From: Clostridiales bacterium
Lineage (GTDB): Bacteria; Bacillota; Clostridia; Oscillospirales; Acutalibacteraceae
Direction of reading: 5' to 3'
Assembly (NCBI GenBank): GCA_019417145.1
Contig: DXVY01000056.1
Location: 763-8,782 of the forward strand
Length of the DNA: 8,020 nt
Each line of letters starts with the position of its first letter. The first letter of the stretch is position 1. The notes beneath the pieces are model-generated. The model worked only from the letters and a program-made list of their open reading frames with translations, ran no database searches and had not been told where the DNA came from. Positions 5,993-8,020 of this stretch are shown piece after piece. A program made the translations under genes and the position numbers.

Positions 5993-7933
5993 ATGGGTTA
6001 TACCCTGGCGCAGAAGATTATCAAGGCCCACCTGGTGGACGGTGAAATGGTACCGGGCAAGGACATCGGGCTGAAAATCGACCAGACCCTGACCCAGGAC
6101 GCCACCGGCACTATGGCCTACCTGGAATTTGAGGCCATGGGGGTGGATAGGGTCAAGACCGAGCGTTCGGTGGCCTATATCGACCACAACACCCTGCAGA
6201 CCGGCTTTGAGAACGCCGACGACCACCGCTACATCCAGTCCATCTGCAAAAAGCACGGCATTTATTACTCCCACCCCGGCAACGGCATCTGCCATCAGGT
6301 GCATCTGGAGCGGTTCGGCATCCCCGGCAAGACCCTCATCGGCTCCGACTCCCACACCCCCACCGGCGGCGGCATCGGCATGCTGGCCATCGGCGCCGGC
6401 GGCCTGGATGTGGCCGTGGCCATGGGCGGCGGCGCCTACTATATCCCCATGCCCAAGATGGTAAAGGTGGAACTGACCGGATGTCTCAAGCCTTTTGTTT
6501 CGGCCAAGGACGTCATCCTGGAAGTCCTGCGGCGCATGAGCGTCAAGGGCGGCGTGGGCAAGATTGTGGAATATGGCGGCGAAGGGGTAAAGACCCTGTC
6601 GGTGCCCGAGCGGGCCACCATCACCAACATGGGGGCCGAGCTGGGGGCCACCACCTCCATTTTCCCTTCGGATGAGGTCACCCGGAAATTCTTAAAGGCC
6701 CAGGGCCGGGAGGAGGATTACACCCCCCTGCAGAGCGACCCCGACGCCGAATACGATGAAATCCTCACCATCGACCTGTCGGAGCTGCAGCCCGAGGCGG
6801 CCGCGCCCCATTCCCCCGACAATGTGAAGAACATCGCCGACATCGCCGGGATGAAGGTGGACCAGGTGCTTATCGGCTCCTGCACCAACTCCTCCCTGCT
6901 GGATATGCTCAAGGTCGCCCGGATTTTCGAGGGCAAGACGGTGCATCCGGATGTGAGCGTGGGCATCGCCCCCGGCTCCAAGCAGGTGCTGAATATGCTG
7001 GCCGACTGCGGCGCCCTCTCCACCCTGATTTCCGCCGGCGCCCGGATTCTGGAAAGCGCCTGCGGCCCCTGCATCGGCATGGGCCAGTCCCCCAATTCCG
7101 GAGCCGTGTCCCTGCGGACCTTCAACCGCAACTTCGAGGGCCGCTCCGGCACCGCCGACGCCGGCGTCTACCTGGTCAGCCCCGAGACGGCGGCGGCCGC
7201 CGCCCTCACCGGCGTCATCACCGACCCCCGCACCCTGGACGTGAGCTTTGACGACATCGAACTGCCCGAAAAGTTCCTTATCAACGACAATATGGTGGAC
7301 GCCCCCGCCCCGGCCGAGGAGGCCGACAAGGTGGAAATCAAGCGGGGCCCCAACATCAAGCCCTTCCCCCACACCGAGCCGCTGCTGGACGAGGTGGAAT
7401 GCAGCGCCATCCTCAAGGTAGGGGACAATATCACCACCGACCACATCATGCCCGCCGGGGCCAAAATCCTGCCCCTGCGCTCCAACATCCCCAAAATCTC
7501 CGAGCACTGCTTCACCCGCTGTGATGAGGATTTCCCCGCCCGCTGCAAGCGGGAGGGCAAGGGCATCATCATCGGCGGCGAGAACTACGGGCAGGGCTCT
7601 TCCAGAGAGCACGCCGCCCTGGCCCCCCTGTATCTGGGCATCAAGGCGGTGGTGGTCAAGTCCTTTGCCCGCATCCATAAGGCCAACCTGGTCAACGCCG
7701 GCATCCTGCCCCTGACCTTCGAGACCCCCGCCGACTACGATAAAATCACCCAGGGGGACAAGCTGTCCTTAAAGGGCCTGCGGAAGGCCGTAAAGGACGG
7801 GGAGGAAATCGTCCTGCACAACCTGACCACCGGCGAGGACTATAAGCTTACCTGCGACCTGTCCGGCCGGGCCCGGGATATCATCCTGGCCGGCGGCCTG
7901 CTGCGGTACACCAAGGCCCAGCACGACGCGTAA
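5993..7933 (+). CDS. acn: Aconitate hydratase (aconitase), short Aquifex/clostridial type
   Basis: A 646-residue cytoplasmic enzyme that interconverts citrate and isocitrate through cis-aconitate, using a [4Fe-4S] cluster. The N-terminal start (MGYTLAQKIIKAHLVDGE) is typical of the roughly 640-residue aconitases found in Aquifex and Clostridia, shorter than the roughly 900-residue AcnA. Visible motifs: DHNT (64-67); GSDSHTPTGGG from residue 117; cluster ligands Cys297 in IGSCTNSS, and Cys357 and Cys360 in ACGPCIGMG. After a linker, the C-terminal swivel domain has GDNITTDHI (477-485) and the substrate-binding QGSSREHAAL at 534-543. All key residues are present, so it should be active. Homoaconitase and isopropylmalate isomerase are related, but those are usually split into large and small subunits. 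Third codon positions are strongly GC-rich. It is the first gene of a rightward unit; the next gene begins 51 bases later with no terminator between. The start at 5993 is set by the promoter position, the ribosome site and family similarity. Confidence 0.95.
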   Translation: MGYTLAQKIIKAHLVDGEMVPGKDIGLKIDQTLTQDATGTMAYLEFEAMGVDRVKTERSVAYIDHNTLQTGFENADDHRYIQSICKKHGIYYSHPGNGICHQVHLERFGIPGKTLIGSDSHTPTGGGIGMLAIGAGGLDVAVAMGGGAYYIPMPKMVKVELTGCLKPFVSAKDVILEVLRRMSVKGGVGKIVEYGGEGVKTLSVPERATITNMGAELGATTSIFPSDEVTRKFLKAQGREEDYTPLQSDPDAEYDEILTIDLSELQPEAAAPHSPDNVKNIADIAGMKVDQVLIGSCTNSSLLDMLKVARIFEGKTVHPDVSVGIAPGSKQVLNMLADCGALSTLISAGARILESACGPCIGMGQSPNSGAVSLRTFNRNFEGRSGTADAGVYLVSPETAAAAALTGVITDPRTLDVSFDDIELPEKFLINDNMVDAPAPAEEADKVEIKRGPNIKPFPHTEPLLDEVECSAILKVGDNITTDHIMPAGAKILPLRSNIPKISEHCFTRCDEDFPARCKREGKGIIIGGENYGQGSSREHAALAPLYLGIKAVVVKSFARIHKANLVNAGILPLTFETPADYDKITQGDKLSLKGLRKAVKDGEEIVLHNLTTGEDYKLTCDLSGRARDIILAGGLLRYTKAQHDA

Positions 7934-7984
7934 ACCTTTGCGGGGCGCCGTCCCCCAGTATCCTATAGAAAGCGAGTGATTCCC

Positions 7985-8020
7985 ATGAACGAACAGAAGA
8001 TTAAGGAAGCCGTAGAAAAG
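7985..8020 (+). CDS. Start of a downstream gene, possibly isocitrate dehydrogenase (partial)
   Basis: Only 12 codons are visible (MNEQKIKEAVEK), open at the right edge. A purine-rich block (AGAAAGCGAG, 7967-7976) ends eight bases before the ATG and can serve as ribosome site. It follows aconitase by 51 bases on the same strand, with no terminator (only a weak GGGG/CCCC stem without T-run at about 7942-7955), so the two are probably cotranscribed. In Clostridia the gene after this type of aconitase is often an isocitrate/isopropylmalate-family dehydrogenase, and an amphipathic Lys/Glu-rich start would fit. Twelve residues cannot prove it. Confidence 0.55.
   Translation, partial: MNEQKIKEAVEK

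Noticed and set aside
5985..6074. Out-of-frame ATG with a 29-codon frame overlapping the aconitase start
   Set aside because: It lies only two bases from the Shine-Dalgarno block, too close for efficient initiation, and its peptide is just aconitase sequence read in another frame.
6692..7678. Leftward open frame of 328 codons inside aconitase
   Set aside because: It is an antisense shadow caused by GC-rich third positions. Its product is a low-complexity Gly/Val/Asp-rich chain, and the plus-strand aconitase motifs fully explain the stretch.
7942..7955. Possible terminator between aconitase and the next gene
   Set aside because: The stem is only four base pairs (GGGG/CCCC) and no T run follows; cotranscription is more likely.

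Overview
The window looks like chromosomal DNA of an anaerobic Gram-positive bacterium of the class Clostridia, possibly a GC-rich Oscillospiraceae-type lineage. That is inference from three things: the gene families (a large activase-related protein of the 2-hydroxyacyl-CoA dehydratase type and a short single-chain aconitase of the Aquifex/clostridial type), the strongly GC-biased third codon positions in the core genes, and the clear sigma-A-like promoters and Gram-positive Shine-Dalgarno sites. No rRNA, tRNA, insertion sequence, CRISPR array or phage gene was seen.

Layout. (1) Positions 1-1070, minus strand: the 5' part (356 codons) of a gene for a secreted protein with a signal peptide and two related modules. 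It runs off the left edge. Its promoter (TTGCAA-N17-TAAAAT) lies at 1103-1131. (2) Positions 1186-1229: a 19-bp perfect hairpin terminator that touches the stop codon of the next gene. (3) Positions 1230-5547, minus strand: a two-gene operon. The promoter-proximal gene (985 aa) has two ASKHA-type activase domains, a four-cysteine linker and a DUF2229-like region. The second gene (441 aa) is the COG3581-like part. In many Firmicutes these parts form one polypeptide of about 1400 residues; here they are two genes 34 nt apart, the second with its own strong ribosome binding site. (4) Positions 5548-5992: a divergent control region with a minus-strand promoter (TTGAAA-N18-TATAAT), a plus-strand promoter (TTGACA-N17-GATAAT), several short direct and inverted repeats between them, and hairpin-rich leaders on both sides. 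(5) Positions 5993-7933, plus strand: aconitate hydratase (646 aa) with all expected Fe-S and active-site motifs. (6) Positions 7985-8020, plus strand: the first 12 codons of a gene co-directional with aconitase, possibly isocitrate dehydrogenase.

How the genes may work together. Aconitase, with a possible isocitrate dehydrogenase after it, would make 2-oxoglutarate for glutamate synthesis in the oxidative branch of an incomplete TCA cycle. The divergent operon encodes ATP-dependent Fe-S electron-transfer proteins related to the activators of 2-hydroxyacyl-CoA dehydratases. The substrate of this large family is not established, and no dehydratase subunits or CoA-transferase lie in the window, so a link through 2-hydroxyglutarate is only a hypothesis. 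The most interesting items are the split activase megaprotein and the repeat-rich divergent control region. I see no clear evidence of a wholly new system.
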